A DNA stretch of 64,000 bases from Porphyrobacter sp. IPPAS B-1204 (GTDB lineage: Bacteria > Pseudomonadota > Alphaproteobacteria > Sphingomonadales > Sphingomonadaceae): the NCBI GenBank assembly GCA_003724185.1, contig RHGM01000003.1, forward strand, positions 558,001-622,000, written 5' to 3'. Of this stretch, positions 1-9,224 are shown piece by piece. The translations under genes were made by a program, and so were the position numbers. How positions within the stretch are numbered: position 1 is the first letter of the stretch; each line of letters starts with the position of its first letter. The notes beneath the pieces are model-generated. The model ran no database searches, was not told where the DNA came from, and was given only the letters and a program-made list of their open reading frames with translations.

Positions 1-515
1 TCGCCGATTTCGTGCCGCTGGTGGAAGGCACCCCGCAAGACCTGCGCTTCACCTGCACGCCCGCCACTCTGCCTGCACTGCTGGCCGAGGGGCTGGCGCA
101 GGGCGGTTATGGCGGCGATGCGTCGCTCCACGCCGCGCTGGTCGAAGACGCCGCGCTGCTGGGCGAACATTTCTGCGCCGCGATGGACCTTGCCACGCTG
201 GAATTGCGGCTGGAGGTCGTGCGCACCGATTCCTGCCGCAAGTTCCACGCCGACTATGTCACCGCCCGCCTCATCACCACCTATGTCGGCGAAGGCACGG
301 ACTGGCTGGACGGGGCCGACGCCGCGCGCGTTGCCGTCGGCGCCGAACCCCAGTGCATCAATCGCCTTGCCACCTTCGATGTCGGGCTGTTCAAGGGCAA
401 GCTTGCCACCGATCACCCCGCCATCCACCGCTCCCCCCCGATCCCCGATACCGGCGCGGTGCGGCTGCTGCTGGTGCTCAACCCTGCAAGTCGGTCGTTT
501 GTCGATGGCGCGTAG
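1..515 (+). CDS. DUF1826 family protein, 5' end cut by the window
   Basis: The reading frame is open to the window edge (codons from position 3) and stops with TAG at 513-515, so the true start lies outside. About 170 residues are visible. The stretch DSCRKFHADYVTARLITTYV followed by GEGTDWL matches my memory of the DUF1826 family, whose hallmark is a Cys/His/Asp-containing segment before a TYxGxGTxWL motif. The conserved Cys, His and Asp suggest a metal or small-molecule site, but no activity is established for the family. The nearest possible start inside the window is GTG at 12, which would remove only three visible codons. The next gene begins about 120 bases downstream and looks unrelated. 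Confidence 0.7.
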   Translation, partial: ADFVPLVEGTPQDLRFTCTPATLPALLAEGLAQGGYGGDASLHAALVEDAALLGEHFCAAMDLATLELRLEVVRTDSCRKFHADYVTARLITTYVGEGTDWLDGADAARVAVGAEPQCINRLATFDVGLFKGKLATDHPAIHRSPPIPDTGAVRLLLVLNPASRSFVDGA

Positions 516-636
516 GTCGCCCCTTTCGCCGCCACGCCATCTGTCCTAACAGCCCCGCATGCGCCCGCGCGGGCGCGAGAGAACAAGGCGGCGGCCGATC
601 CAGTGCCCTCGCCATATCGCAAGAGGTACGCCGACA

Positions 637-2775
637 ATGAAAAAGCTCCTGCTGGCCGGGACCAGCGCCCTGATGATCGCCGCCCCCGCCGCTGTCCAAG
701 CGGACGAAGGCATGTGGCTGCCCAGCCAGACCGGTGCGATTGCTGACGACATGAAGGCCGCGGGCCTCGAACTCGACGCCAAGACGCTCGGCGATCTGCA
801 GCGCCCGCCGCTGACCGCGATTGCCTCGCTGGGCGGCTGTTCGGCGGCGTTCCTGTCGCCTGAAGGTCTGGTGGCGACCAACCACCACTGTGTCGCCGGT
901 TCGCTCCAGTACAATTCCTCGCCAGAGAATGATTACCTCACCAACGGCTTTCTTGCGAAGACGCTGGCCGATGAAATCCCCGCCGCGCCGGGCAGCCGGG
1001 TCTATGTGATCGAAGACCTGCGCGATGTTTCGGCGGCGATGCTGAAAGGTGCCGAAAAGCTGGAAGGCCGTGCGCGTTATGACCGCCTGCAGGCCAACCG
1101 TCAGGCGCTGGTCGAGGCGTGCGAAAAGCAGGCCAACCGCCGCTGCGATGTGCGCGCCTATTTCGGCGGACAGCAGTATTGGCTCCAGCAGCAGCTCGAA
1201 ATCAAGGACGTGCGACTGGCCTATGCGCCTGCTGCGGGCGTGGGCAATTTCGGCGGGGAGAAGGACAACTGGATGTGGCCGCGCCACACCGGCGATTTCG
1301 CCTTCTACCGCGCCTATGTGGCGCCCGATGGTTCGTCGGCGGCGTTCAGCAAGGACAACGTGCCGTTCAAGCCCAAGGCGTTCCTGCCGATCGCCAAGAC
1401 CGGCGTGAAGGAAGGCGACTTCATCATGGTCGCCGGTTTCCCCGGCACCACCGAACGCCTGCGTTCGGCTGAGGAAGCGCGTTTCTATTACGAGGAACTC
1501 TACCCCTATCAGCAGAACATGCTCGCCGAATATGGCGACATGATCGATGCGCTGACCGCGGGCAATCAGGCGGCCACCATCGCCTATGCCGCAACGTTGC
1601 AGGGCGTGGAAAACTACGAGAAGAAGATCGCAGGCCAGATGGCTGGCGCGGACGCCATCTCGCTGGTCGAAAAGAAGCAGGCCGAGGAATCGGCGTTCCG
1701 GGCGTGGATCAAGGCCGATCCGGCGCGTGAGGCGCAGTATGGCGCCGCGCTGGCGCAGCTCGACAAGCTGATTGCGGAAGGCAATTCCGAAGCGCTGGCC
1801 GATGCCAAGCGCGGGATGCTGGGACGCGGCCAGCTTTATGGTGCGGCCCGCTCGCTTTACCGCTGGGCCAACGAACAGGCCAAGCCCGACAAGGACCGTG
1901 AACCCGGCTATCAGGAGCGTGACCGCGCCTTCATGACGCAGGGCATGCAGCGGATCGAGCGGCGTTATGTCGCCGAAATCGACAAGGCGCTGTGGGAAGA
2001 CGGTATCGCCGAATACCGCACCCTGCCTGCCGAACAGCGCAACGCCAGCTTCGATGCCTTCATGGAAGGCCGCGATCTGGCAAGCTTCTACGCCGCCACC
2101 GAACTCGGCAACACGGCCAAGCGGATGGAGTGGATGGGCAAGTCGGTCGCCGACTTCAAGGCCAGCAGCGATCCTTTGATCCAGCTTGCGGTTGCCACCT
2201 ATGACGAGGCGATGAAGAACGAAGCGGAAGAAAAGGCGCGTTCCGGCCATGTCCAGAAGGCCCGTTCCAAGGTCATGGAAGCCCGCCTCGCCTATGCCGC
2301 GTCGCAGGGCAAGACCATGTACCCCGACGCCAACGGCTCGCTGCGCTTCACCTATGGCAAGGTGACGGGCAAGGCGGTTGACGGTCAGGTGTGGACCCCG
2401 TTCACCACCGCCGAAGGCATCGTCGCCAAGCACACCGGCCGCGGCGAATTCGATGCGCCGGACAAGATGATCGAGCTGATCAAAGCCAAGGACTACGGGC
2501 GTTATGTCGCGCCCGAACTCGGCACGTTGCCGGTCGATTACCTGTCCACCGTGGACATCACCAACGGCAATTCGGGCTCCTCGACGCTGAATGCGCGCGG
2601 TGAGTTCGTCGGCCTTGCCTTCGATGGCACGATCGAAGGCGTGGTCAGCGACTGGATGTATGATCCCAAGATCAATCGCACCATCCACGTCGACAGCCGC
2701 TTCATGCTGTGGACCATGGAAAAGGTCGACGGCGCTGACCGTCTGCTGGCCGAAATGGGCGTGACGGCTGAGTAA
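637..2775 (+). CDS. S46 family secreted dipeptidyl-peptidase (DPP7-like)
   Basis: A 712-residue protein. I chose ATG 637, preceded by AAGAGG at 621-626 and starting a clear signal peptide (MKKLLLAGTSALMIAAP...QA); the frame is open further upstream but that part is basic and not signal-like. Family S46 serine peptidases remove dipeptides from peptide N-termini in the periplasm. The chymotrypsin-like triad is visible: His in TNHHC (residues 81-85), Asp in WPRHTGDF, and nucleophile Ser646 in NGNSGS. Residue 664 is Gly in LAFDG. In this family Gly at that place goes with DPP7-type preference for hydrophobic P1 residues, whereas DPP11 has Arg. Length fits the family (about 700-720). It probably serves peptide scavenging. 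It ends with a hairpin before glk and is not obviously part of the sugar block. Confidence 0.93.
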   Translation: MKKLLLAGTSALMIAAPAAVQADEGMWLPSQTGAIADDMKAAGLELDAKTLGDLQRPPLTAIASLGGCSAAFLSPEGLVATNHHCVAGSLQYNSSPENDYLTNGFLAKTLADEIPAAPGSRVYVIEDLRDVSAAMLKGAEKLEGRARYDRLQANRQALVEACEKQANRRCDVRAYFGGQQYWLQQQLEIKDVRLAYAPAAGVGNFGGEKDNWMWPRHTGDFAFYRAYVAPDGSSAAFSKDNVPFKPKAFLPIAKTGVKEGDFIMVAGFPGTTERLRSAEEARFYYEELYPYQQNMLAEYGDMIDALTAGNQAATIAYAATLQGVENYEKKIAGQMAGADAISLVEKKQAEESAFRAWIKADPAREAQYGAALAQLDKLIAEGNSEALADAKRGMLGRGQLYGAARSLYRWANEQAKPDKDREPGYQERDRAFMTQGMQRIERRYVAEIDKALWEDGIAEYRTLPAEQRNASFDAFMEGRDLASFYAATELGNTAKRMEWMGKSVADFKASSDPLIQLAVATYDEAMKNEAEEKARSGHVQKARSKVMEARLAYAASQGKTMYPDANGSLRFTYGKVTGKAVDGQVWTPFTTAEGIVAKHTGRGEFDAPDKMIELIKAKDYGRYVAPELGTLPVDYLSTVDITNGNSGSSTLNARGEFVGLAFDGTIEGVVSDWMYDPKINRTIHVDSRFMLWTMEKVDGADRLLAEMGVTAE

Positions 2776-2777
2776 TC

Positions 2778-2791
2778 TGAATAAGTATGCG
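2778..2791 (+). promoter_or_regulatory. 14-base AT-rich element shared with the zwf upstream region
   Basis: TGAATAAGTATGCG lies two bases after the peptidase stop codon and 70 bases before glucokinase. The identical 14-mer occurs at 9235-9248, between the sugar transporter and zwf. Both copies are followed by a strong GC hairpin. It may hold a -10 element or a regulator site for the glucose genes, or it may be chance; nothing else in the sequence decides this. Confidence 0.3.
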
Positions 2792-2815
2792 GCGCGTGGG
2801 AATCCCGCGCGCCGC
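2789..2815 (+). terminator. Hairpin terminator after the S46 peptidase gene
   Basis: Arms 2789-2800 and 2804-2815 pair over 12 positions (one G-T wobble) around an AAT loop. The hairpin starts 13 bases after the peptidase stop. There is no good T-run after it (CTGCTATTGCC follows), so termination may be weak or Rho-assisted. It would also lie in the 5' leader of glk if the promoter is upstream. Confidence 0.5.
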
Positions 2816-2862
2816 CTGCTATTGCCTCCCACGCGGACGCACCGTGACGGGGAGAGATGAAA

Positions 2863-3849
2863 ATGCGCGATCTGGTGGTGGTCGATATCGGCGGCACCCA
2901 TGCCCGCTTTGCGATTGCCAGCATCGGCGATAACGGCGCGATCACCCTCGACGAGCCGGAAACGCTCCACACCGCCGATCACGCCAGCTTCCAGACCGCG
3001 TGGCAGGCTTTCCGGGAACGCAAGGGCGGCACGTTGCCTGATGCGGTGAGCATGGCAATTGCCGGGCCGGTGGGCAGCCCCGGCAACCCCAATCCGGTGA
3101 TCCGCTTCACCAACAACCCCTGGATCATCCGCCCCGCGCTCATCAATGAAAAGCTGGGGGTGGAGCGCTTCACCCTCGTCAATGATTTCGCTGCTGTGGC
3201 TCATGCCGTGGCGCGCGCGGATGACAGCCAGTTCCTGCATCTGGCCGGCCCCGATGCGCCGCTGGGCCGCGAGGGCACGATCAGCGTGATCGGCCCCGGC
3301 ACAGGGCTGGGGGTGGCGCACCTCTATCGTTCGGGCGATCACTACCGCGTGCAGGCGACCGAGGGCGGGCATATCGACTTTGCCCCGCTCGACAGCATCG
3401 AAGACGCGATCCTCGCCCGGCTGCGCCAGCGCCACATCCGCGTTTCGGCGGAACGGGTCGTGGCCGGCCCTGCCATTGTCGACATCTATCAGGCGCTGGC
3501 CGCGATGGAGCATCGCACCGTGCCCGAACGTGATGCCATCGAAATCTGGGGCCTTGGCACGAGCGGCGAAGACAGCCTTGCCGCCGCCGCCGTAGACCGG
3601 TTTTGCCTGTCGCTCGGGTCGGTCGCGGGCGATCTTGCCCTGGCCCAGGGCGGCTTTGCCGGGGTCGTGATTGCGGGTGGATTGGGCTATCGCATCCGCG
3701 ACACGCTGCTGTCGTCGGGCTTCGGATCACGCTTCAAGGCCAAGGGGCGGTTCGAAAGCCTGATGGCGAACATCCCGGTCAAACTGATCGTCCACCCGCA
3801 ACCCGGCCTGTTCGGCGCAGCGGCAGCCTTCGCTTCCGAGCACGCATGA
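2863..3849 (+). CDS. glk: Glucokinase (Glk family)
   Basis: Phosphorylates glucose with ATP to glucose-6-phosphate, feeding zwf. The protein has the phosphate-1 loop VVDIGGTHARFA at its start, the sugar-binding stretch FTNNPWIIR, the catalytic region TLVNDFAAVAHA (catalytic Asp in ND), GPGTGLGVA and EGGHIDFAP, typical of the bacterial Glk (not ROK) family. At about 328 residues it has the usual length. Two ATGs compete: 2857 sits two bases after GGGGAG (2849-2854), while 2863 has an 8-base spacing, so I prefer 2863 (start MRDLVV). Its stop overlaps the start of the PEP-carboxylase-like gene (ATGA), so the two are translated together. The context with zwf-edd-eda fits a glucose-catabolic role. 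Confidence 0.93.
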   Translation: MRDLVVVDIGGTHARFAIASIGDNGAITLDEPETLHTADHASFQTAWQAFRERKGGTLPDAVSMAIAGPVGSPGNPNPVIRFTNNPWIIRPALINEKLGVERFTLVNDFAAVAHAVARADDSQFLHLAGPDAPLGREGTISVIGPGTGLGVAHLYRSGDHYRVQATEGGHIDFAPLDSIEDAILARLRQRHIRVSAERVVAGPAIVDIYQALAAMEHRTVPERDAIEIWGLGTSGEDSLAAAAVDRFCLSLGSVAGDLALAQGGFAGVVIAGGLGYRIRDTLLSSGFGSRFKAKGRFESLMANIPVKLIVHPQPGLFGAAAAFASEHA

Positions 3850-6602
3850 AGACCGTCGCCGCTCTCGAAGCCCGGCTGGGCGAATTGCACCAGCGCACGC
3901 GGGAAACGCCGCTGTTCAACCCGGTGTTCCAGCTCTCGCTCGATCTTTCGCGGGCGCTGGAGGGTGGCGAGATCAGCCTCGATGATCTGACCGCGCTGGT
4001 GACGCAGCTGGAGTGCGACGGGCTGAAGACGCGGGCAGGCAAGCTTCGCGCCCTGCTCGCTCCGCCCGCCGCGCCGCTGCCGCTGGCGGGCGAGGATGAC
4101 GACTTCGAAACCTTCTCCGCCCGTTGGCAGCGCCCGCAATTGCACGCTGTGTTCACCGCCCATCCGACCTTCCTGCTCGCTCCCGCGCAAGCCGAGGCGG
4201 TGGCGGCTGCGGCATCCGGCGAGGCCGATGACGCCGCCTGCGCTGTCTCCGCAGCGCGCACCGCTGTCACGCTCGACCACGAACACCGCGCTGCCATGTC
4301 CGCCATGGCCCGCGCACAAGATGCGCGCGATGTGATCGTGGCCCGTCTGCTGGCCGAAGCGCAGACGCGCTGGCCCGACGAATGGCGCGCCCTTCGCCCC
4401 CTGCCGTTCCGGTTCGCAAGCTGGGTCGGCTATGACATGGACGGGCGCACCGATATCGGCTGGCACACCTCGATCGCGTTTCGCCTGTCGGAAAAGGCCG
4501 AGCGGCTGGCGCGCTACACCGCCACTCTTGAGAGCATTGACGCCGCCCACCCGCTGCTGGCCACCCTCAATCCCGCCGCTGCCTTTGCAGCCGCGCGGGC
4601 TGAAGATTTCGCTGCCGACCTTTCCAGCGCCGAAGCTCTGGCCGCCGCCGCCAACCGGTTGACCACCCACAGCGCGGACAACCTGCTGTCGCTCGCCCCC
4701 CTGATCGCCGCGCTGGAAACCGAGGCCGAAACCGCTCCGGCAGAACGCGCCATCAGCCTGCTGACTCTCGCTGCCGCGATGCGGGCCGATGGGCTGGGCA
4801 TGGGCTGGATCCATTTCCGGGTGAACGCCAAGCAGCTCCACAACGCCATCCGCCGCCGCCTTGCCGATGACGAGGCGATTGATCTTGCCAGCAAGGGCGC
4901 AATTGCCACCTTGCGCCGGATGGTGGACGAAGCCCGCCCGCTGCGCACCAATTTCGCCGCGCTGGCCACCGAAAGCTCGACCGCGATCCGCCAGTTCCTC
5001 GCGATGGCGCAGATCCTCAAGCACATCGACGCCGACGCGCCGATCCGGATGCTGGTGGCCGAATGCGAACAGCCCGCCACGGTGCTGGCCGCGCTCTATT
5101 TCGCCAAGCTGTTCGGGGTGGAGGACAAGGTCGATGTCTCCCCCCTGTTCGAGACCGAGACCGCGCTGGAACACGGCGGGCGGTTCCTCGATGCGCTGCT
5201 GGCTGAGCCGGCCTACCGCGCCTATGCCCGCCAGCGTGGCCGGGTGGCGGTGCAGACCGGGTTTTCGGACGCAGGGCGCTTTGTCGGGCAGATCCCGGCC
5301 AGCCTCGCCATAGAACGCCTGCAAGGCCGGCTGGCCGAGGCGATGGCGGCGAACGGCCTTGGCGATGTGGCCGCACTCGTGTTCAACACCCACGGCGAAA
5401 GCATGGGCCGCGGCGCGCATCCGGCAAGCCTCAAGGACCGGCTGGAATGGCCGCTGTCCCCCTGGGCGCGGCGGCGCTTTGCGCGGGCGGGCGTCCGGCT
5501 GGAGCCCGAAGTCAGCTTTCAGGGCGGCGACGGCTATCTGTTCTTCGCCACGCCGCAGCTGGCGCTCGCCACCCTCACCCGCATCGCCGAACTGCGACCG
5601 GCCGAGACCGACCTCACCGCCCCGGCCGACCCGTTCTATCACCGCACCGATATCAGCTTGGATTTCTACCGCGCCATCAAGGAGCATCAGGGCGATCACC
5701 TCGCCAGCCGCACCTATGCGCGGGCGGTGACAGCGTTCGGGCTGGGCCTGCTGAACCCGACCGGCAGCCGCGTCTCGCGCCGCCAATCGGATATCAACGC
5801 CGACCGCGAGATGAGCTTGCGGCAGATCCGTGCGATCCCGCACAACGCGATCCTCCAGCAGCTTGGCTATCCCGTTAACGTGATCGCCGGAATCGGCAGC
5901 GCGTCGGACGCAAACCGCGAGGAAATCGCCGCGCTGCTGACCGACAGCGCGCGGGGCGGCCAGATCCTGCGGCTGGTGCGCGCCGCCAATGCGCTCGCCA
6001 GCATCAAGACCGTGGCGGCTTATGGCGAGCTGTTCAATTCAGCCTATTGGGCAAGCCGCACCTATCGCGGGACCGAGGATCACCTTGCCGGAGCCTGCGC
6101 TGCGCTCGCCGAATATCTGGTCGGCGATGACAGGACGGGGGTGTTCCGGCGCCTTGCCTCGCGCCTCAGGATCGACGCGATCAAGCTGCATAAGCTTACC
6201 GATCTGCTGCCCGGCGAAGCCCCCGATGAGGGCCGCGAGCATGTGCGCCGCCGTATCGGCGTGTTGCAGGCGCTGCGGCTCGCGCTGCTCCAGCACATGT
6301 TCCTGAAAGCGGTCGCTGTCCCCGCCTTCAGCCGCGCCAATGATATCAGCCGCCGCGACGTGATCGAGATGGTCATGACATTGCGGGTGGACGAAGCGCT
6401 CGCCCAGTTGCGCCGCGCTTTCCCGGTGCGGGTGCCGGGACCGCGTGACTTCCCGCTCGACGAGGCCAGCGATTATCCCGATGGGGGCGAGGAAGGTTAT
6501 GGCGCGATCGAGCGTGACTTCATGACGCCGATTGCCCGCGCACAGGAATTGAGCCTGCGGATCAGCACCGCCATTGCCAGCGAATTCGGCGCGCATGGTT
6601 GA
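3846..6602 (+). CDS. Phosphoenolpyruvate carboxylase-like protein with altered active-site motifs
   Basis: A 918-residue protein starting at ATG 3846, which overlaps the glk stop (ATGA). Overall length and order of motifs fit PEP carboxylase (PF00311): TAHPT with the catalytic His (His106), a D-x-DGR segment near residue 200, SMGRG near residue 520, a GSRVSRR segment and SLRQIRAIP. Several residues that are near-invariant in classical enzymes differ. HPTE reads HPTF; GGDRDGNP reads GYDMDGRTD, so the Arg is Met199; the YSDSxKDAG Lys region reads FSDAGRFVG; FHGRGGxxGRGG reads FNTHGESMGRGA; and the C-terminal QNTG is absent. By known family function it would make oxaloacetate from PEP and bicarbonate. 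Given these changes, catalysis is uncertain. Translational coupling to glk suggests a function tied to glucose use. Confidence 0.75.
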   Translation: MKTVAALEARLGELHQRTRETPLFNPVFQLSLDLSRALEGGEISLDDLTALVTQLECDGLKTRAGKLRALLAPPAAPLPLAGEDDDFETFSARWQRPQLHAVFTAHPTFLLAPAQAEAVAAAASGEADDAACAVSAARTAVTLDHEHRAAMSAMARAQDARDVIVARLLAEAQTRWPDEWRALRPLPFRFASWVGYDMDGRTDIGWHTSIAFRLSEKAERLARYTATLESIDAAHPLLATLNPAAAFAAARAEDFAADLSSAEALAAAANRLTTHSADNLLSLAPLIAALETEAETAPAERAISLLTLAAAMRADGLGMGWIHFRVNAKQLHNAIRRRLADDEAIDLASKGAIATLRRMVDEARPLRTNFAALATESSTAIRQFLAMAQILKHIDADAPIRMLVAECEQPATVLAALYFAKLFGVEDKVDVSPLFETETALEHGGRFLDALLAEPAYRAYARQRGRVAVQTGFSDAGRFVGQIPASLAIERLQGRLAEAMAANGLGDVAALVFNTHGESMGRGAHPASLKDRLEWPLSPWARRRFARAGVRLEPEVSFQGGDGYLFFATPQLALATLTRIAELRPAETDLTAPADPFYHRTDISLDFYRAIKEHQGDHLASRTYARAVTAFGLGLLNPTGSRVSRRQSDINADREMSLRQIRAIPHNAILQQLGYPVNVIAGIGSASDANREEIAALLTDSARGGQILRLVRAANALASIKTVAAYGELFNSAYWASRTYRGTEDHLAGACAALAEYLVGDDRTGVFRRLASRLRIDAIKLHKLTDLLPGEAPDEGREHVRRRIGVLQALRLALLQHMFLKAVAVPAFSRANDISRRDVIEMVMTLRVDEALAQLRRAFPVRVPGPRDFPLDEASDYPDGGEEGYGAIERDFMTPIARAQELSLRISTAIASEFGAHG

Positions 6603-6629
6603 TTGAGAAGGCCCCTGGCGGGGCCGCTC

Positions 6630-7655
6630 TCAAGAACGCAATGTGCTCCCCCGCGCGATCAGCGACACCGGCACACGGCGGCGGGCGTTGGCGCTGTCCT
6701 CGTCGAGCACAGCCTCGACCAGCGCGGCGCCCGCCTCGGCCGGATCGGGGGCGATGGTGGTGAGCGGCGGGCGGCTGAAACGGCCCGCGACAAGATCATC
6801 GAACCCCATCACGCCAACTTGCTGCGGCACGATGATGTCAGCCGCCGCAAACGCCTCCAGCGCGCCCAGCGCCATGGCATCGCAGGCGGCGAACACCGCG
6901 TCGATATCTTCACCCCGCTCAATCAGGCGGCGCGCGGCGCGGCGGCCCTCTTCCTCGCGTGTGGGGGCGTTGACCGTGGGGGCAAGGCACGGCTCCAATC
7001 CGGCGGCGCGCATGGCGTCGGCATAGCCTTCGTATCGTTCCGTGAACTGCACCTGCGGGGTGTTCAGCGCGCCGAGGAAACACGGGCGGCGGTATCCGGC
7101 GCCCAGCAGGTGTTCGACAGCAAGCCTGCCCGCAGCGCGGTTATCTGACCGGACCCAGTCCAGCTCGTCAAAAGGCGATCCCCAGTAAGCGACCTTGCGC
7201 CCCTCACCCTCAATCCCGCGAAAATGTTCCCAGGCTGCCGCGTTGGTGGTGGTGCCGATCACCACCAGCCCGTCAGCCCGGCCCTGTTCCTGATAATGGC
7301 CGAAGAAATCCTGCGGCCGCGCCTGAAAGCTCACCAGCGTTTCAAACCCGCGCTCTGACGCGGCAACGCACACAGAGCCGAGCAGGGCATAGGCGAAGGG
7401 ATTGATGCTCGACGCATTGTCACCCTCGCGGCAAATCACCACCACGGCGAGCGTGCCGGTCGATCCCCGGCGCAGGCGCGCGGCGCGTTCATCGACGAAA
7501 TAGCCCAGCGCCTCGGCCGCCTCGATCACCTTGCGGCGCGTGGCCTCGGCAATCGCGGGCGATCCTGACAGCGCACGGCTGACGGTCGGCTGGCTCACGC
7601 CCGCCCGCTCCGCCACATCGAACGATGTCGGCCGTCTGCGTGATCCCCCGTTCAT
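6630..7655 (-). CDS. LacI-family transcriptional regulator (glucose block)
   Basis: A 341-residue repressor. Start at ATG 7655 (MNGGSRRRPTSF); an upstream in-frame ATG would add 21 residues before the DNA-binding domain. The N-terminal helix-turn-helix reads SFDVAERAGVSQPTVSRALS and is followed by the hinge helix (ERAARLRRG). The rest is a periplasmic-binding-protein-like effector domain ending VGVMGFDDLVAGRFSRPPLTTI, typical of LacI/GalR. It is divergent from the sugar transporter at 7810, with a LacI-type imperfect palindrome at 7764-7779 between them. It therefore likely controls the transporter and perhaps the zwf operon. The effector sugar is unknown. Confidence 0.9.
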   Translation of the reverse strand: MNGGSRRRPTSFDVAERAGVSQPTVSRALSGSPAIAEATRRKVIEAAEALGYFVDERAARLRRGSTGTLAVVVICREGDNASSINPFAYALLGSVCVAASERGFETLVSFQARPQDFFGHYQEQGRADGLVVIGTTTNAAAWEHFRGIEGEGRKVAYWGSPFDELDWVRSDNRAAGRLAVEHLLGAGYRRPCFLGALNTPQVQFTERYEGYADAMRAAGLEPCLAPTVNAPTREEEGRRAARRLIERGEDIDAVFAACDAMALGALEAFAAADIIVPQQVGVMGFDDLVAGRFSRPPLTTIAPDPAEAGAALVEAVLDEDSANARRRVPVSLIARGSTLRS

Positions 7656-7763
7656 GGCTGAGGCTTCTAGGGCCGGAGGGTGCAGACACGCAAGGCGCAC
7701 GTGCATTGCTATTCGCACTGGATTTGTGCGCGAGGGTCTTGCAAATCGGAAGCAGTGCGCGGA

Positions 7764-7779
7764 TTGTGAACGTTAGCAG
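7764..7779 (+). promoter_or_regulatory. Candidate LacI-type operator upstream of the sugar transporter
   Basis: TTGTGAACGTTAGCAG has a central AACGTT and matches 12 of 16 positions of the perfect operator TTGCAAACGTTTGCAA found at 18689-18704. It sits 31 bases before the transporter start and about 110 bases upstream of the divergent LacI gene, a usual place for self- and target-gene control. It is degenerate, so support is moderate. Confidence 0.4.
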
Positions 7780-7809
7780 AAAAATTGCGCGCTATGGGAG
7801 AGAGCGACA

Positions 7810-9222
7810 ATGGCGATGGCACCAATGGGCGCGGCGACAGCCGCGGGGGATGATCTGAGCGATGCGCCGCAGGTGCATGCCCCGGGCCTCAACTATTTCG
7901 TCTTCGCGCTGTTCTTCATCTTCGGCGGGATCACCAGTCTCAACGATGTGATCCTGCCCAAGCTGCAGGAGCTGTTCACGCTCAGCTACACCGAAGCGAT
8001 GCTGGTGCAGTTCTGTTTCTTCACCGCCTATCTGCTGATCGGCATTCCGGGCGCGGAACTGGTCAAGCGGGTGGGCTATATGCGCGGCGCAGTGGTTGGC
8101 CTGCTGACCATGATGGCCGGCTGCCTGCTGTTCATCCCCGCCAGCCAGACCGCGACCTACGGCCTGTTTCTGGCCGCATTGTTCATCCTCGCCAGCGGGG
8201 TCGTGGTGGTGCAGGTCGTTACCAATCCGCTGATCAGCCTGCTCGGCCCGCAAAAGACGGTGCACAGCCGCCTCACCTTTGCGCAGGCGTTCAACAGCCT
8301 TGGCACCACAATCTTCCCGCGCGTCGGATCGGGCCTGATCCTCGGCGGGCTGGCGGGTGTTTCCGCAAAGGAGCTGAGCGGCGCGGAGCTGGATGCCTAT
8401 CGCACGGCCGAGAGCGCGGCGATTGTTTCGACCTATATCGGCCTCGCCGTGGCGCTGGCGGTGATTGCGGCGGTGGTGTGGGTCTATCGCAACAAGCTGC
8501 CGCATGATGCGACGGCCACGCGCGACGCAGCGCTGACGACAATGGGCCGCTATGTTGTCGGTCTGGTGCCGATCATCACTGGCGGCTGGATGGTGATCCA
8601 GGGCAATGAACTGCCCGGCATTGCCCTGCTGATGGCGGGCCCGGCGATCTGGCTGTGGGGCAATCCCCTGCTCACGCGCACCCGCTTTTCCTTCGGCGCG
8701 CTCTGCATCTTCCTCTATGTCGGTGCAGAGGTCGCGATCGGCTCGCTGATCGTCGGCTATCTGATGCAGGAAAGCGTCATGGGCCTTACCGAAAGGGCGG
8801 CGGGCGACCTGATCTTCATCTACTGGGGCGGCGCGCTGGTCGGGCGGATTATCGGTTCGGCGGTGCTGCGGTTCGTCAGCCCCGGAATGGTGCTGGCGGG
8901 CGTTGCGGCGGGCGCGATTGCGCTGGTGCTGTTCTCGACCTCGGCCACCGGCACCACAGCAGGTTACAGCCTGCTGGCGGTTGGCCTGATGAATTCGATC
9001 ATGTTCCCGACGATCTTCAGCCTCGCCTGCGAGAAGCTGGGGGCCAAGGCTGCGGACGGATCGGGGATCATCAACATCGCCATCTTCGGCGGCGCGGTGA
9101 TCCCGCTGCTGACCGGTATCCTCGCCGACGCCAGCGGCAGCCTCGGCACGGCGATGATCCTGCCGATTGCCTGCTATGCGATCATTGCCGGCTTTGGACT
9201 TTACGCTCGCCGACCCGCGTAA
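7810..9222 (+). CDS. FucP/GluP-type MFS sugar:proton symporter
   Basis: A 470-residue inner-membrane protein with about twelve hydrophobic segments, beginning at LNYFVFALFFIFGGITSLNDVILPKL. The segment pattern, with early GGITSLNDVILPKLQE, later VTNPLISLLGP and FAQAFNSLGTTIFP, and the C-terminal half with NSIMFPTIFSLA and GSGIINIAIFGGAVIP, is that of the FucP/glucose-galactose symporter family. It would import a hexose, probably glucose given the adjacent glk and zwf genes. ATG 7810 and ATG 7816 are both possible starts after GGGAGAGAG. It is divergent from a LacI gene, with a candidate operator between. The stop is followed by an operator-like palindrome and the zwf leader. Confidence 0.9.
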   Translation: MAMAPMGAATAAGDDLSDAPQVHAPGLNYFVFALFFIFGGITSLNDVILPKLQELFTLSYTEAMLVQFCFFTAYLLIGIPGAELVKRVGYMRGAVVGLLTMMAGCLLFIPASQTATYGLFLAALFILASGVVVVQVVTNPLISLLGPQKTVHSRLTFAQAFNSLGTTIFPRVGSGLILGGLAGVSAKELSGAELDAYRTAESAAIVSTYIGLAVALAVIAAVVWVYRNKLPHDATATRDAALTTMGRYVVGLVPIITGGWMVIQGNELPGIALLMAGPAIWLWGNPLLTRTRFSFGALCIFLYVGAEVAIGSLIVGYLMQESVMGLTERAAGDLIFIYWGGALVGRIIGSAVLRFVSPGMVLAGVAAGAIALVLFSTSATGTTAGYSLLAVGLMNSIMFPTIFSLACEKLGAKAADGSGIINIAIFGGAVIPLLTGILADASGSLGTAMILPIACYAIIAGFGLYARRPA

Positions 9223-9224
9223 CG

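Noticed and set aside
478..3513. A 1011-codon open frame on the minus strand opposite the S46 peptidase and glk
   Set aside because: It is antisense to two genes with clear motifs; its His/Arg/Gly-rich product has no domain and arises from the high GC and codon bias.
3687..5843. Long minus-strand open frame opposite the PEP-carboxylase-like gene
   Set aside because: Antisense shadow with Arg/Gly/His-rich composition and no recognisable domain.
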